The notes: generated by a model from the letters alone, not told the origin. Counted from the first letter of the stretch, positions 1-15,100 are shown. The stretch is 64,000 bases of DNA from Mallotus nudiflorus (GCA_947683625.1 CANTUR010000002.1:5488501-5552500); one strand, 5' to 3'. A program made the numbers and translations.

Positions 1-159
1 ACAATTATGCCACAAGGATCTCATGAAACTAGACATTTTTTTGATGCTATAATGTTTATAAATTGAAATTCAAAGGTGCACTAAGAGCTAGTCAATTGAA
101 AACAAAAGATAAATTTTTTTCTATCCTTGCTCAGCAAAATAATGATGCAAATAGCAAAC

Positions 160-3100
160 CTTTGCAAGCTTCATGACAACACCAATTGAAGCCTTACGAA
201 TACTGCCAACTTTACTTAATATGCCTTCTGAAAGCAACAAAGGCAGAACAATCTCCATTGCTTTCCTGGCATCTGATATTTCAGTAAGTGAGACATCACA
301 TAATCTTATTGTTAACGAAGACACAGCACGGCACAGTCTGTCACCGGCATTTCGAACAGTTTCCTTAATGTCATCCATTGCACGGAATGCTGCTGTCCAT
401 ATTTTCTTTAAATGCTTTCCGACCTGTGCGCAAAGAATAAACTAGATGAAAATAACATGCTTGGAAATACTAACATATCTAAAAACACCACAGATGGAAT
501 AACATGTCATTTGGGAGAACTTAATTTTATGTAAATTAGAGCAAATAGCATTAGATGCAAGAAGATTTTGTCCAAGTCCAAATAAAGCCACTCCCATGGA
601 CGAGGTACACATAAAGAAATAAATAGGCAGTTCAAGTGAAAGTTGTTTTATGTTATTACTGCTCAGTTAAAATATTGTCAAGGATATACTATGACATTCA
701 AAACTGATTGTTGAATCCTCAAATGGAAAGATAAGACCAAGACAAAAAAAAAAAAAAAAAAAAGCTCATCACCTGTTCAAATTTTCTTCCTTGCATAATA
801 TCTGAAAGGGCAAGACAGGAAGCTTCACGTGATCGCCAAAGCCTAGATCCACATTGCATTATCAAATCATCAATGATAAGGTCCAAATGTTGATCAATAG
901 TTTTGTTAGGCTCTGCCACTAGCGACTTCCATATGTGTCCCATTGCATCCTATAAACGTCAATCAAAGAACAATAAGAAGCAGAAAACATGAAATCCGCT
1001 AAACATATGGTAAATGCTGCACAACCTCAGAACCTAGAGCAGCTAATAGCATTTAAATCTAAAATTATTAGTGCTACATATGGAAATATGCATGATATGG
1101 AAAAGGATGACAGAATTTGTTGGAGAATTATCCCACATTGGAAAATTATAAAGCAATAAAGTGGCTTATAAGTGGTGTAGATTGAACCTTAACATAGGCC
1201 AATTGGTTTCGTTTCACACAGGCTCAACCCCATTTGTAAGTCTACATGTGTATGCATGAGCAACACTCTCGAGGCCCATGGACTTTTTAACAAGGTATAA
1301 AAGCGGTGATTCTGCACTCATGTTTAAGACTTGGAGTTGGGTGCAGCCCGTTTGTGGCCCCACTTGCACTTGACATGACCTATGTGAGTTATTGGGTGCG
1401 GCCCATTTGTGACCCATGTGAGTCGTTGGGTGCAGCCTATTCATGTTTGGCAAGTGTAATTGGTCCAGTTCATTTGTGACCCAATTACACTTGGGGGGGA
1501 GTGTTGAAGAATTATCCCACATTGGAAAAGTGCAAAGCAAAAAAGTAGTTTATAAGTGGTGCAGATTGGACCTTAACACAAACCAATTGGTTTTGTGTAA
1601 CATGGGCTCAACCCCATTTGTGAGCCACGTGTGCATGGGCCAACACTCTTGAGGTCTTCGACTTTTTAACAGAATCAACATCAAACTAAATTATTTGCAT
1701 ACAACTGCCTCAGCTATAAAACTGATGGACAACACAACTGAGTTTCTCTCAGTCCATAGGGTTCAAGTATGCTTACCTGCACATTTTTATCAGGATCATA
1801 TTGGTACCTAACCAGTCGTGGAATCAGCAATTGTAAGTGAGGTTGGAGGGCATCCCCAGCTTGCTTAGCTATCTTTGAAAACCCAAAAGCAGCACCTCTC
1901 TTGGAATTCAGTGAAGCTTGATGATTAGCCAGATCCATAAACTTATAAATTAAGTCTGGTTGACCCATCTCATTAGCTAGATTACAGAGCTCCTTATATG
2001 TGCTAAGTTTCCCTCCACCAAGACTTTCACCGATAGCTCCCTCTTGAAACACTTCAGAGTCTTCGACCAACTATATGTTTGAAGCTCCAAATTTGTGACT
2101 CAAATCTTTCAGAATTACATATATAAAACAAAAGATGTCAAATCAAATGCTTTTACCTTGATAGCTCTTTTCCTTTTCCCTGAACCAGTCAAGGTGCTTA
2201 CAAGTGCATCCACCAAGCTTTTCTTCATAGATGCATCACCAAGCTCATAAACAATGCTCATGCCTTGGGATGCTAGCTCTTGTGTAAGTTCATTCTGTTC
2301 ACCTAGCAAGTGAGAAAATGCCTCCTGCATTCATTTGAAAACTTTCTTAGAATGATACAAATGATCTATAGCAGTGATAGCAAATGGGATCAAAAGAAAC
2401 TAGCAACAGTGTTCATGTAATAATTATAAATTATACAGAAAAGCCATTTGCTGCATCCTTAAAATGTCCAATTAAAACTTACCAGTGAAAAGCATGCCAC
2501 AAAACACACACAAAGGATTACAAAAAAGTTACAGAAATAATTTATTTGTAAGTATAAGTACAGAACTGGCTTTTTCATTTTTACGAGTACCCTTTTATGT
2601 GAGGATAGAAAAAAAAGGATTCACATAGCCAGCCATAGTGAGTTTGCAATTGAGGTTAAATTAAGTTGGGTACTCTGAAGTGAACTAAGGCTGCCATAAA
2701 ACAAATTAGTTGGGCTTCTATATGGAAATCTTCATAAAAATCAAGGGATTGTAAACCCTTGTTCACTACTTTTGCTGAAATTATAGTAAATATGCTCTAA
2801 TTTCAAGATGTCTTTTGTGATCTTTCCAACAACATCCTAACTCTAGCAACCTCAATTCAAGGTTTGCATTCCTTTTAAAGATCAATATGTAATCTTTCAT
2901 TGAAATTTAAAATCTACATGTCCCAATTTTGACAGTTTGAGTTGAAGGATTAAATTTATGAAAAGTAGTAGTACAAGTATTTAGGCCTCAGAGCAATATT
3001 TACAAGTTTCCAACAACTATAGACAATGATGTTTGAGGCTTAATGTTGAATGACATCAACCTTTTCTTTTAATGAATTCCCCAGCATCATAAATCTCTAA

Positions 3101-6100
3101 AATGATTCTTCTGATTTAATTTACAGACTCAACAATCCGTAAACTTTCAAGGCCATGTTAATTGAAATGGTTAAACACTAATTGCATTGAAAGGCAAGAC
3201 AAATAAAGTATAACCATCACTTGAAGATCAAAAAAGATAACATAAAGGAAAAAATGAATTAATGAAGACTCTAGATTAAAAAAAATAATAAAACTTTTAT
3301 ATAAAAAAAAGGAGCTAAATAGTATACAGTTACCATAAAATATTTTGGCAAGCCTTAATGCCATTGATTCAAAGTAGTTTAGAATGCCAATTTGAGAATC
3401 TATTCCAAATGGTGTGCCATTGGAAGGAGAAAGAAAATACTAGTAGTTTAGCCTAGTCACTTAAGCTTTTAAGGAAAACCAGTTAATCATAATTCACTCT
3501 TAGTAGCTCATAGCATAAACCTTGACCTCATTTAGATGTGAAAAGCAGTTCAAGACAAGATCAGATGACAAAAAGGCCACACACTTTTTTTCCTGCACGG
3601 ATGACAAACCTGAATTTCAGGAAGCATTTGTTGGATGGTTGAGTGATGGCCACAATACATGGTCAGTGATAATAACCAAACAGTTCCAGCGCAACGCTCT
3701 TCTTTTCTGCTGCTGAATAAAAGAGCATCAAAAAGTTTTCTTGTAATTGTATCTCTAACTGTGGCATGGTAATCTTCATTAGCTTCACTTTTCCCATTTA
3801 AGCTATATTTTGACAAAGACAAGTTCACATCTCCCAAGAGGAAGTTTGATGTCATTGAAAGAGAAGAATAGTTAGTTCTGAGAATCAAATCGGCTGTCAC
3901 AGGAACACCACCCCACAAGAATGACAGAGCCTCCCCAGCAGCGAAAAGAATATCCTCAACCTGTACAACTCCGAAACTACAAAGATTAAATGTGTTTCCA
4001 ATTCTATGTAGCTCACTGCTCTAAAGCACAAAAAGCATTCTGATAAGAGAAAGCAATATTTTAGGTAATCAATGAAAACTGTTTTTCCATACCTTAGATC
4101 GACAGAGACCAAAAATCAAATCAAGAGCAATATTCAGTTGTGAAGACGATGTTTCCTTTACACAGATATGTCCAAGTGAGATAACAATCTTTTGAGTTGC
4201 TTTAATATCATCCCCTGTTAGTAGTTTGCTTAATTTTTCATGTAAGAGCGGCAGAATCTCAACTGCAATCTCAAAATTGAGATGGTGTTACAAATCAAGC
4301 CTTTGTGAAAATGCTTTTTAATAACTATTATCAGAATCTACAAACTTCACCTGAACCAGAACTATCAACAAGTGGAGGTAGTGGTACTCGTAGCCCAATA
4401 TGACCTAAAGCTTCCATTGCAACAGAGGCCAAAATTGCAGTCTCCGAATTAACAACATCAGTCAAGCATTTAAGTACATTCTGAAACAATGTCTCTGGGA
4501 TCTGTAGTGGATAAATCTCATAAATTCTTGAAAAAAAATTCGCATGTAACTAAAGAAAATACAATGAACAAATGCTAATGTGAAGAATCTGAATACAATA
4601 ATGGTGTTGCATAAGGTTTAAGTAAGCGACTATTTAATCAATAAAAAAGTGCGAGCGCAGTGGGGAGGATCTGGCTCTGGAGACTAGTTACTACACTTAA
4701 CATCCAGGAAAGTGCCTGAGGAACTCTGACCTGGTTTTAAACACCAAGAAAAATTTCACCGAATCATTATCTAGGGTACTATTATTTATGAGTTATTTTT
4801 ATCATTCTATTAATAACAAAACAAGATGGTTAATACTGTTCTCATATAACTATAACAGCTCTTGGCATTAGCAATTACATTGGCAAGTAAGAAACCAATT
4901 ACCAAACATGTCTGACATAAAAATAGTGCAACAGAAAAGGCCCATTAGTTATACATTATCACAGCAACAATAAAACTAGTCATGAATCCATGCAACACGC
5001 AGACTGCATATTAAAATATAGTTTATTTAATTATTTTAAAATATAAATAAAATAAATACTTCAAATATACTAATTAAATAGTTCCAATAAAATAAAAGAT
5101 ATAACTTAATTAGATAGATTTTGAAAAATGAAAACTCACCTACTTTTAATTTTAACTCTTTATTTTTTTTATAAAAATATCCAAGTAGTTTCTATAGAAT
5201 GGGAACTTACCTCCTCTTAGTTTTAGTTTCATAATCTTTTATTAAAATGCTACATGTTGCCAATCTAGCTAAATATTTTAAAGCTCAACATTTATATAGA
5301 TATATATTCCCTCCTCCAGAAAAATGCCCACATAAAAGATAACTGCATGTATTCAAACTCCGATAAAGAAATTAAAAACCAGCCATTCCCATTATGGAAT
5401 TCCAACTTGTAATGGAGTTTAAGCCTTTCGTTTCCATTGCCATCATTATTTGAAGGGAATTTCGGAAACACAAATGTAATTGCCATTGCTAGCTGTTGTA
5501 GCATAAAGGTTCAAAAAATGTATAGAAATTGCATTTTAAATAAGTTCCAACTTCAGTAATTACAAAATTAAATAACTTACAGTAGGCATTCTAGATACAC
5601 AATCTGCAGTGATGTATCCAATAGCACATAATGATCCATGATGTGCCTCAAATCTGAAACAATAAATTTATTCACCTCTAGACTCAGAAATCATAAAGTC
5701 GTCACCTTATAAAGCAGCATATAATAGGACAAGAAATTTATTATAATAGATGACGAACCTTAAATTGTTTGTTCCACTAATTGAGGAAAGTAGTTCACGT
5801 ATGAGATTCGATGATGCAGGACCAGCAAGAGCAGAGCAAGATATTCCAAGTAGGCGTGCTGAAGATTCACGAGTATCTATGTCTACATGGCTCAATAACT
5901 GCTTTAGCCATGAAATTCTAGATGCATAGTGGGATGCTATCATCTGTGAAGAGGAGGGAGAGGAAAAAGAGAGAGTATTAAACGAATTTATATACAGAAG
6001 AACTAGGAAAGCAGTCTACAGCATGAGAAAATATAACAACAACCTCAGGAAGATAAGATGCAATTGTAATTAATGCCTTGGAAGCAGTGGAATGCATCTC

Positions 6101-9100
6101 AACAGAGCCTTCATACGCCATAGCGTGTTCTAAAAGTAAACACATTTTTTCCACTGAAGACAGAAATTCAGATGATGCCTCCACAAAGTTATTTTGCTCC
6201 AACTCCAACTCAAAGCACTTCAACAAAAACTTAGTCATAGCCACATAAATTTTTGGTTGGAAAATAAGCTTTTGATCCCTTGATTCACCCGAATCTAACA
6301 ACTTTGGTTCCTGTTTAAGAATATAATCCAGCATGCCACCAAGTTTTGGATATGTAAGATTGAGATTGTCATTAGTACTTCGGCCTTTTTCTTTGATGGG
6401 AAACAAGCCTTCAAGTGCCATTTCCCTTGAGAAATAGAAGAAGAGAAAAGGAGGAAAACATAGCATCAGATGACAATCAAATAAAAATTCTACAACACAA
6501 GTTCCATGAACTTTTTAATGCATAAAATATTGGAAACTACAGTAACAAGACAGACAGTGCAATAAGACACCCCCTCCACTGCCCTCCCACTACTCACTTT
6601 TTATCCTTCATAAGATTAACGATTGAAAGCTGTTACTGAATAAATGGACACAATAATATAAGACAAAAAAAAATACTATTAAGAAAGACTGACAATTCCA
6701 AGACCATAATATAACACTTATACACACGTAATTTTACCATCCCATCATGAATGACTGACAATTCCCAGTCCATAATGATGATTCTGGAATCAGAATAACT
6801 TGATCTCATGGTCAATAAAAAATTTAACTATTTGATATCTATAGCATGGACATGGGAACATATAAAACTCCACTGACAAATTTTAAATATAACTGTCAAA
6901 AGTAACAGATAAGGCCCTTGGCAATAAATCACAATATAACACACACACGCAGTGCCTGTGGCAGCAAGAGCTACTCCTGAAGGAAACCCTGAGTTCTCAT
7001 CCCCAATCTATTAGACAGCATCAGGTTACATATGGTGCTCTGTATTTTTTTTTTAACAGTCTTTTGGCTGGTAGGTTTGGTCACAAAGATATGGAACCCC
7101 CATGATTAAAGTTTGTATTGACAGAGAAACACCAAAAATTTCAGGGATTATGTGTTCCTGGTGTTCATTATTTCTAAATTTCCCACTAGAATGTAAACTC
7201 TCACATTACACAATCCAAAGTTTGGAAATCAAATTTTTAGCACATTGTCAGAAAGCATGAACATAGAAATAGTAATACATTAATTTCATATAGGAGATGT
7301 GTTAGGTAATTTCTTTTTCCAGCATGTTTAGGGTCAGATTTGCCGCTTCTTTCCCTTGTATGGAGTTCCACGTTTTCTTTTTCTGCAGCTAAGAATAAGC
7401 AGAGTAGTAGCTACTAACATGCATAAAGAAACAAAGTTAAGTTTGGAAACTAGATGAATGCACATTTTTGGGAAGAAAAGCATTTGTTTTTTCCAAGCTC
7501 AGTCTGGTCTATGGACGGAATCAAATCCTCCATGTTAAGAGGTTTTCCTGATCACCTTTATATCTTGCATGTGGGAGTTTTCTCCAAGAAACTTTTTTGA
7601 CAGTCATCATGAGGGACACACTCAGAAGGCAAGTGATATGCTAGGGGAAAGATAAGTGTACTTCACACGCTTTTGGACTAGTAACTAACTGGAAAGTTAG
7701 TAAAAAGAATTTTGAACATAAGTTTATTTTTTAGTGCACAACAACCATAGTAGTTAGTATTTAAAAAATTATAACTTAAATGAATAAGCAATCCATTCAA
7801 ACAAAAATGGCTCTCTGGTGTTAACATTTCACAAATGTGGCTATTAGCTAGTTTGAACATTTTAAAGCAGTAGGTGCAGCAATCTTGCTTATGCTCGCAA
7901 AGGGTTACAATGGGAACTATAGAGATTTTATGGCCCAAGTCTTAATGGGTTTGGCTGCAAATTAGGGTGAGATAGAGTACATGGCAAGCTATACCAGAAA
8001 GTTAGATTCAGGCTATTTAAACAGAACCAACTTCAGAAATAAAAATTTTAATTGAAGTTCTGCAAGTTGAGGGGTCCATTACTATACCCAAAGCAACTAA
8101 AGTCATCCAAACCAATGTCTCTCAAATGGTTTTGGAAAATTGACAGTCAATTATTTTGGATGTTTCTAATCAAAGTTTTTGCAAGTTGAGGGGTCTGCTA
8201 TTTTACCCAAAGTAACTTAAGGTCATGAATCAAGGTCTCTCACATGTTTGAGGAATATCTACTTAGGGCTAGGAAGGTAAGAAATGAATGAAAGCTGAAC
8301 AATTACCTATTCCATCTCCCTTTCCATCCAGTTGGTTAAGCATGTAAATCAGTACAGACAGTAATGTGCAATCAAATAGATATAAGTGGATCTAAAGGGT
8401 TAGTGGATGTATGAAGTCTTCTGTGCCAACTAAAAGATATGGAGTTATCTATGTTATTGTTCAATTTGAGACAGCTTTTTAGAATGAACCAGGTTATTTG
8501 ATAACTACCACAAATTAAGACAGCTAAGATTCTGAACTTCTTCCAAAAACACTGAAGATGGTGGGCCAATGATTGATTTTTGGGGAATGTTAAAGTGATT
8601 TTGATGCAGATGCAGGATTGTTATGAGGTAGTACTTTCTCTAATATGAAGCTAGTTTTCAGTAGGCTGTAGGTGAAGATGATGTTTACAATAACAACAAT
8701 AGATTATTAAACTAGAAAAAATAGCAATAATTTTCTGATAGCCAAGCAAAATCTAATATGATTTTTATGTTAAATACTAATCACATGAAAATAGATGATA
8801 GCCCAAATACTTGGTGTAATCCTAGTTCACCAAAGATTTGAAAGTACTTCACATGAGTAAATGGCAAAATTATATCAAACCTAACCATAGGTGTCCTTCT
8901 ATTATAACAATATACGATCACATAGTGATTGGAAAAATAGGTATTAAAATGAAGCAAACAAAATATCAGGTCAATTACTTCTAATCTCTAGTACATCTGA
9001 CAAGAGCTATCACATGTATAAGCACCAAGATGAAGAAGTAAAAGTCTTTGCAAAGAGCAGCGAATGATTTTTTAGGCTTCATTCAAAAGAGGAACTCCAC

Positions 9101-12100
9101 TACCTTATATCCAACCTAGAATCAGCCACTGCAATCATGCAAATAAATCGACTGGGGCAATGTTGCAAATCAAATAGTGATGTCGCCCATCTCACAGCAC
9201 AAAAACGTACTTCATTTTGTTCCTGATTGGCACTAAAAAAATTAAGGTCCAATCATAAAGCAGCAAGTTAAGGATCAAACCAGGGAAAATATGAGATGAA
9301 TACGATTCTGCATCATATGAAAGAACCCCAAATATTATTCCATACCACTTGACAATTATTCAACAGAAGTGCCTCCAAATCCATCAACACAGTAGGTGGG
9401 GCTCCCTGATGCAGTGATGCCCGAAAAACACAAAGCAGAAGTGAGATCAGAATTTCAGAACACTTATTCTATCATGGCATATACTATAATTAAAAACACA
9501 AAGCACAAACATTAACTCCAAAAGAATGAAAAAACATAAGAAATTGTGTTTTAGAGTATAAATCTACAGTTGTAACAAGTAAGCAACAAACAAATGTCAA
9601 AATTTATAAGACAATTGAAAGGAGAACCAAATCTGACTGATCCATACCAGCTACAAGAAATGGAAAAAAAAAAAAAGAGCAAGTAGTAAATCCTGTTAAC
9701 ATGTCCATATGTCTCAAAAATATTGGCCCACATGCACATGTGGACTTATAATCGGGTTCAGCCCATGTAACACAAACTCAATTGGCTTGTGTTAATGTCC
9801 AGTCTACCCCACTTATAAGCCACTTTATAGCTTTGCACTTTTCCAATGAGAGATATATTCTCCAACACTTCCCCTCAAGTGTAACTGGGCCTAGACCAGC
9901 AGGCTGCACAAATATATTCTCCAAGACTCCAACACTCTCCCTTATGTGTAACTAGGCTGAGACCAATTATACTTGCCAAACACAAACGGGCTGCACCCAA
10001 GCCACTTTATTGCTTTGCACTTATCCAATTGCCAAACACAAACAGGCCGCACCCAACGACTCACATGCCAAACTCAAATTTCCGCAAGCCTAGTTACACT
10101 TGTCAAACACAAACGGGCTACACTCAAGCCACTTTATTGCTTTGCACTTCTCCAATTGCCAAACACAAACGGGCCGCACCCAACGACTCACATGAGTCAT
10201 ACCAAACTCAAACGGCCGCACCCAATGACTCACATGGGTCATATCAATCTCAAATGGCCGCACCCAACAACTCATATGGGATCACTAATAGGCCGCACTC
10301 AACTCCAAATCTTAGACACAAGCCCAAGATCATCGCTCTGATATCATGTTAACATGTCCATGGGCAACAAGAATGTTGGCCCACATGCACATGTGGACTT
10401 ATAAATGGGATTGAGTCCATGTAATGCAAAACCAATTGACTTGTGTTAAGGTTCAATCTACACCACTTAAGAGTCACTTTATTGTTTTGCACTTTTCTAA
10501 TATGAGATATTTTCTATAACACATCCAATATATACAAAATTTCTACTTTTGTCTCAATCTATTGGTGCCTTCTCTAAATCTAAACAACCTAGTAAAGTTT
10601 TCCTACAATCACTATACTTCTATTGATAGAAGTAATAAAAGTGTAAGGTTTCTACACCCTTCTTTTGATGATAACCCTTACATGTTTAAATCAAAAATAG
10701 TTATATTGTTACATAAGCAAATACTAATTCCATTTTGTGGACCACTATTATAGAGAGCCAACACTTGCATAATATATTCCAAAAATCCTTGCCTCTTCTC
10801 CTTTTGCTTTCAGAATTCTATTTGTTATTTCTAAGAAAACAATCAAAGCTCATGAGAAGTGTATCTTTTATTTGTTTGAAAACTTGCATAAATTGGGCGT
10901 TAATCCTCAAAAATCCTTGTCAATGTCAATGAACAAATATCATTACAGCAAACATGCAAGCTCACCATCAACCTTCTTTTGCCCCTGTTTCTTCAAATTA
11001 ATTAATTTTTCCGGCATTCACAATCAATCCAGCAGAGTAATTCTGAATGTAGCTCCAAATTATCTTTCACCACGAGCTTGTTGACACACTTTGACATGAC
11101 TCATCAAATAGATGCCCACTACAAATAATTTTTATCATAGTTGTTAAAAGCATGCCTAGTGAGGCACAAGTTGTACCAGGCACAAGCCCTAGTGCCTCAA
11201 GTATTTGGAAGTGTCATAGGTGTGTGCCTAGACACGCCTCTATAATATTTTAGTTTACAACTCTTTTTTCTCCAATTTCCTTCATTGTTTCTTCATCAAT
11301 AGTTCTCTAGCATTGATTTGAATATGTAAATGTCCTTGAAATGATTTCACACTTGCCAAAATGGGAAAAAATTCTTATTTTCTTCTCTTTTGCACCTCAT
11401 GTCACTCAAGCAAGTGCCTACATCATGCAACTTGCACCTGAGTTGCACCTTTAATAACTACATTTTCCATTTTCTAAAGCTTGCAATAGCTCAGGTAGGT
11501 CCTAAACACATACTCATCTTTGTGCCAAAAACCAACTCAGGTTTAAAGCGTGACAACTAATCATTGAATAATAGAAATCTAACTAATTAGAATTTGAAGG
11601 TGAAGTCAACAAGTGCACACTCTGGCTTGGCACCTTCCACATTAAGGGCTTGGAGTTTCTTATGCTCTAGTAGACCAGTAACTCTTAACATTTTCTCCCA
11701 AATCACTAGTATTGATAGCATTACAGTTGTTCTTACCCTCAATATTTTCTCTATTATGACTAATGCTTATAGTATTAAGATGCAATGACGTGGCTAATAC
11801 AAGAAATAATTTCATGTCAATCAAAAGCACATGTAGAGGAAAAAGGAAGAGAAATACAAGAAATAACATGGATGGCATTACTTTTTTTTTTCTTTCCTTG
11901 TTTAAGCCTGAATTCTTTGAATTTTATAAGATGATACTTTATCCTCCAATCTTCTTGTGCCTAATCACATACACTTTTATTGCTTAATTTGAAACACCTT
12001 GTCCTCCAAGTTAGCTTAATTTGAAACACTTTATCCTCCATGTTATGTTTCCTATAAACTCAACTCAAATAAGCTTGTATCTCAAGCTAGTTGAGGTCAA

Positions 12101-15100
12101 CTCTATGGACCTTTTTTTTCCAATTCCACTCAATTTTGAGCCATGTTGGAGAATATATCCCACATTGGAAATATACAAAACAATAAAGGGGTTATAAGTG
12201 GTGTAGATTAGACCTTAATACAAGCCAATTGGTTTTATGTTACATGGGCTCAACTCCATTTATAAATCCATATGTATGTGCATGGGCCAACACTCACTCT
12301 CGAGGCCTATGAACTTGTTAACATGGTATCAAAAGCGGTCCACATATGTGTGCATGGGCCAACACTTACTCTCGAGGCCCATGGACTTGTTAACAAGCCA
12401 AATCTTTAAACCCTTCTCACTGTCCCCCTACATCAACTTCATTTTTTTTCCTTTCTTTCTTATATCCCAAAACCTCAAAAAGTTCAATTTTTCATACCAA
12501 GGCCTGGGCATTTGTTGGTTTTTGATGCTCATGCAAAAAAAAATTTAAAAAAAAAAAAAATCAATATCCCTTCTCTCAACTTTTTCTTACTAGATTCCAC
12601 TTCAAATTTTCCCAACTAGATTCCACACTATGCTACAAATACCAATTACCAAACATATACATTTCTTATCCAGTGTCAATATAGTGTTCATGGTTAGCAG
12701 CAGCCACAAGAAGGATGGAACAATGATGTCTTTGGCACTTGATGGACACAATTCCAAATATCATAGGTGGTTGGATTGGAGAATTCATAACCAAGGTGAA
12801 AAAAAGTGAGTATTAGCAAAACAAACACAATACCCAAAAAAAAAAATTGATAAAACATTTACAAAAATTCTTTAAAGAAGAATTCTCCCAAATAACAATA
12901 ATAATAACCACCATGGTAGTAGAAGCGGCAGTATTGATACTACAATCAATTCCAGCCATATTAAATTACTATCAATATCATCATCACTATCAATAACTTT
13001 TGAAAAAAAAAAAAGAAAAAAGGCGAAATCAGAACCTAGAAGTAGAGATTCCAATTGACCCTCACAGTGTAAGAGAATTTTTTTTCCTTCTCCAATAACA
13101 AAAATTTTATATGGAGATAAACTAACATAAAGCAACAATCAGAAAGAAAACAATACAAAACTTGTGCAAACTGGCAAGGCCAAAAAGTAAGAGCCTGAAA
13201 ACCTTCAATTAACAAGGGGAAAAAAAAAAGAGCTTGCTACTTTTGAACAAGTGGAGAACCTTGTATGCAGCAGCAAGAGAACTGGTTGCCTCCTGAATTG
13301 CGAAACGAATAGATTGGGCCTCAAATTTCAATGCATCAAAAAGCCGAACAGCCATGTCAATCTTGTCTCTGAGAAGAACGGGATAGCCATCATCTATCAG
13401 ATTAAATTATCGCATAAACAAAGGAACAACCACAAAATGGAGAATAGACAGATTAATCACCTAAAGAGATGGGGCAGTCGCTGGGCCAGCAAACCAATTG
13501 ATTGAAAAGAAAAAGTTTTGGTGTCCCTACCAATAATATCTGGAGGCAAACCAGATCAATTGCATTGAATGATTAAGCTTAAACTGGCACAATAAAAGAA
13601 AACCTACAAATCCTAGTCTCAAGCAGCTATGTAGTTTTCATTAAATAAATATATTTGCAAATACCTGATTCTGAATTTGGATAACTATCAAGTAACTTCA
13701 GAATTCCATTAAGTATAACTGGGCCCATAAGCTTTAGCTGATCAATTTGTGCCTACATACAAGGAAAAAAATAATAAAGAAATGCAAAAAAGAGAGAGAG
13801 AGAGAAAGAGAGAACCAAAGAATTACTAGTATTTTATTGGCAAGACAACAAAAACAATGGTTACAAAGTGGAGAAAGAACTTATAGGGCAAATGTGGAGG
13901 CCAATTGAACATGACACTACATAACATTGATAAGCTACATCAAAGATCCTTTATTGTAGAAAATTATTAATCAACATAATGGAAACTGTCAACAAATTAT
14001 GGAAAAGAAACTCTGTTTCTCATTCAGTAGGCTAATTAGACTATGAAAATGAGAAGGGCACAGGTTGTTCTTACTCTAAAATTAGATTTTAAGAAAAGTT
14101 ATCGCTAACTTATCCTGTTCACTTAAAATTATAGCAGCAATTGTTATTTTGATGTTTCAAGACATGAGATCAATTTTTCACCCATCTAGAAAAATGCCTA
14201 ATGATTAAAAAAATAAAAACTGTTTCTATTAAATTTATATTTTTATCAAAATGTCTTTTTTCTGGACCCTTGTATCTTTAAAGAACACTAGAGTTTTATT
14301 ATAGATATTTTGGTTTCAAATTCCCACCACATTTAGCATAGTTATCAAAGGCGCACATGAGGCTCAAAGCTCACCAGGCACAAGCCCTAACGCCTCAAAC
14401 ATTAAAAGGCAGGCAATGTTAATGAGGCACGCATTTTGTGCACGAGGAGGCACATGCCTAGGCTCACCTCAGTAATGTTGTACTTTATAGCTATTTTTTT
14501 GCCAATTTCTCTAATTGTTTCTTCACGTACGGATCTCTAGGATTGATTTGTATATGTAAGCAACCATATAAACATCTTATTCATGTTAAATTGAAATGGT
14601 ATTTATATTTTTTAATTTTCATCTCTTTTGCACCTCATGTCACTCAGGCACGCCTGCACCTAGGCTCCAGGAGCCCTTTGCGTCTTAATGCACCTTTTGC
14701 CTTGAGTAATTTTGCTATATAGAGCACTCTAATGGACTCCTAAATTAGGTTCTATTTGCAATTATTGAAGAATATTGCACTTTTATGTCCACTTTCCTAT
14801 TTCTGTCAGGTAACAAATTATAGTAAATTGATCAAATAACTTTGGAGCTTTTCTACTTGGGTATCATGGAGTGCTATGTACATTAGGGCTCATTTTGGCA
14901 AACACAATTTTCTCATTTCTATTGGACCAAGAGTTTTCTCATTTGGATCTTGGTGCCAAGAAAAAGCACCCAAAGAATCTTGTTATTATGTTATCTTTGT
15001 TTATTGTCAAAAATAATTGAATTTAAAAAAATGAAAACTATTCATTGAGCTTTCCTACTTGGGTATCATGGAGTGCTATGTACATTAGGACTCATTTTGG

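Noticed and set aside
1214..1652. Open frames of 69 and 108 codons on both strands
   Set aside because: They coincide with the LTRs and interior of the TRIM at 1118-1671, which is non-coding.
3158..3364. 68-codon Phe-rich minus-strand frame
   Set aside because: Intronic, low-complexity (poly-T derived), no family resemblance.
9973..10352. Overlapping open frames of 107-122 codons with His/Pro/Thr repeats
   Set aside because: They are the repetitive interior of a TRIM retrotransposon; the repeats (ACCCAACGACTCACATG type) produce long frames in several phases at once.
12872..13138. 88-codon hydrophobic frame that could look like a membrane protein
   Set aside because: It sits in an ECM29 intron, is Leu/Phe-rich because of simple A/T and TATTATTA-like runs, and has no recognisable motif.
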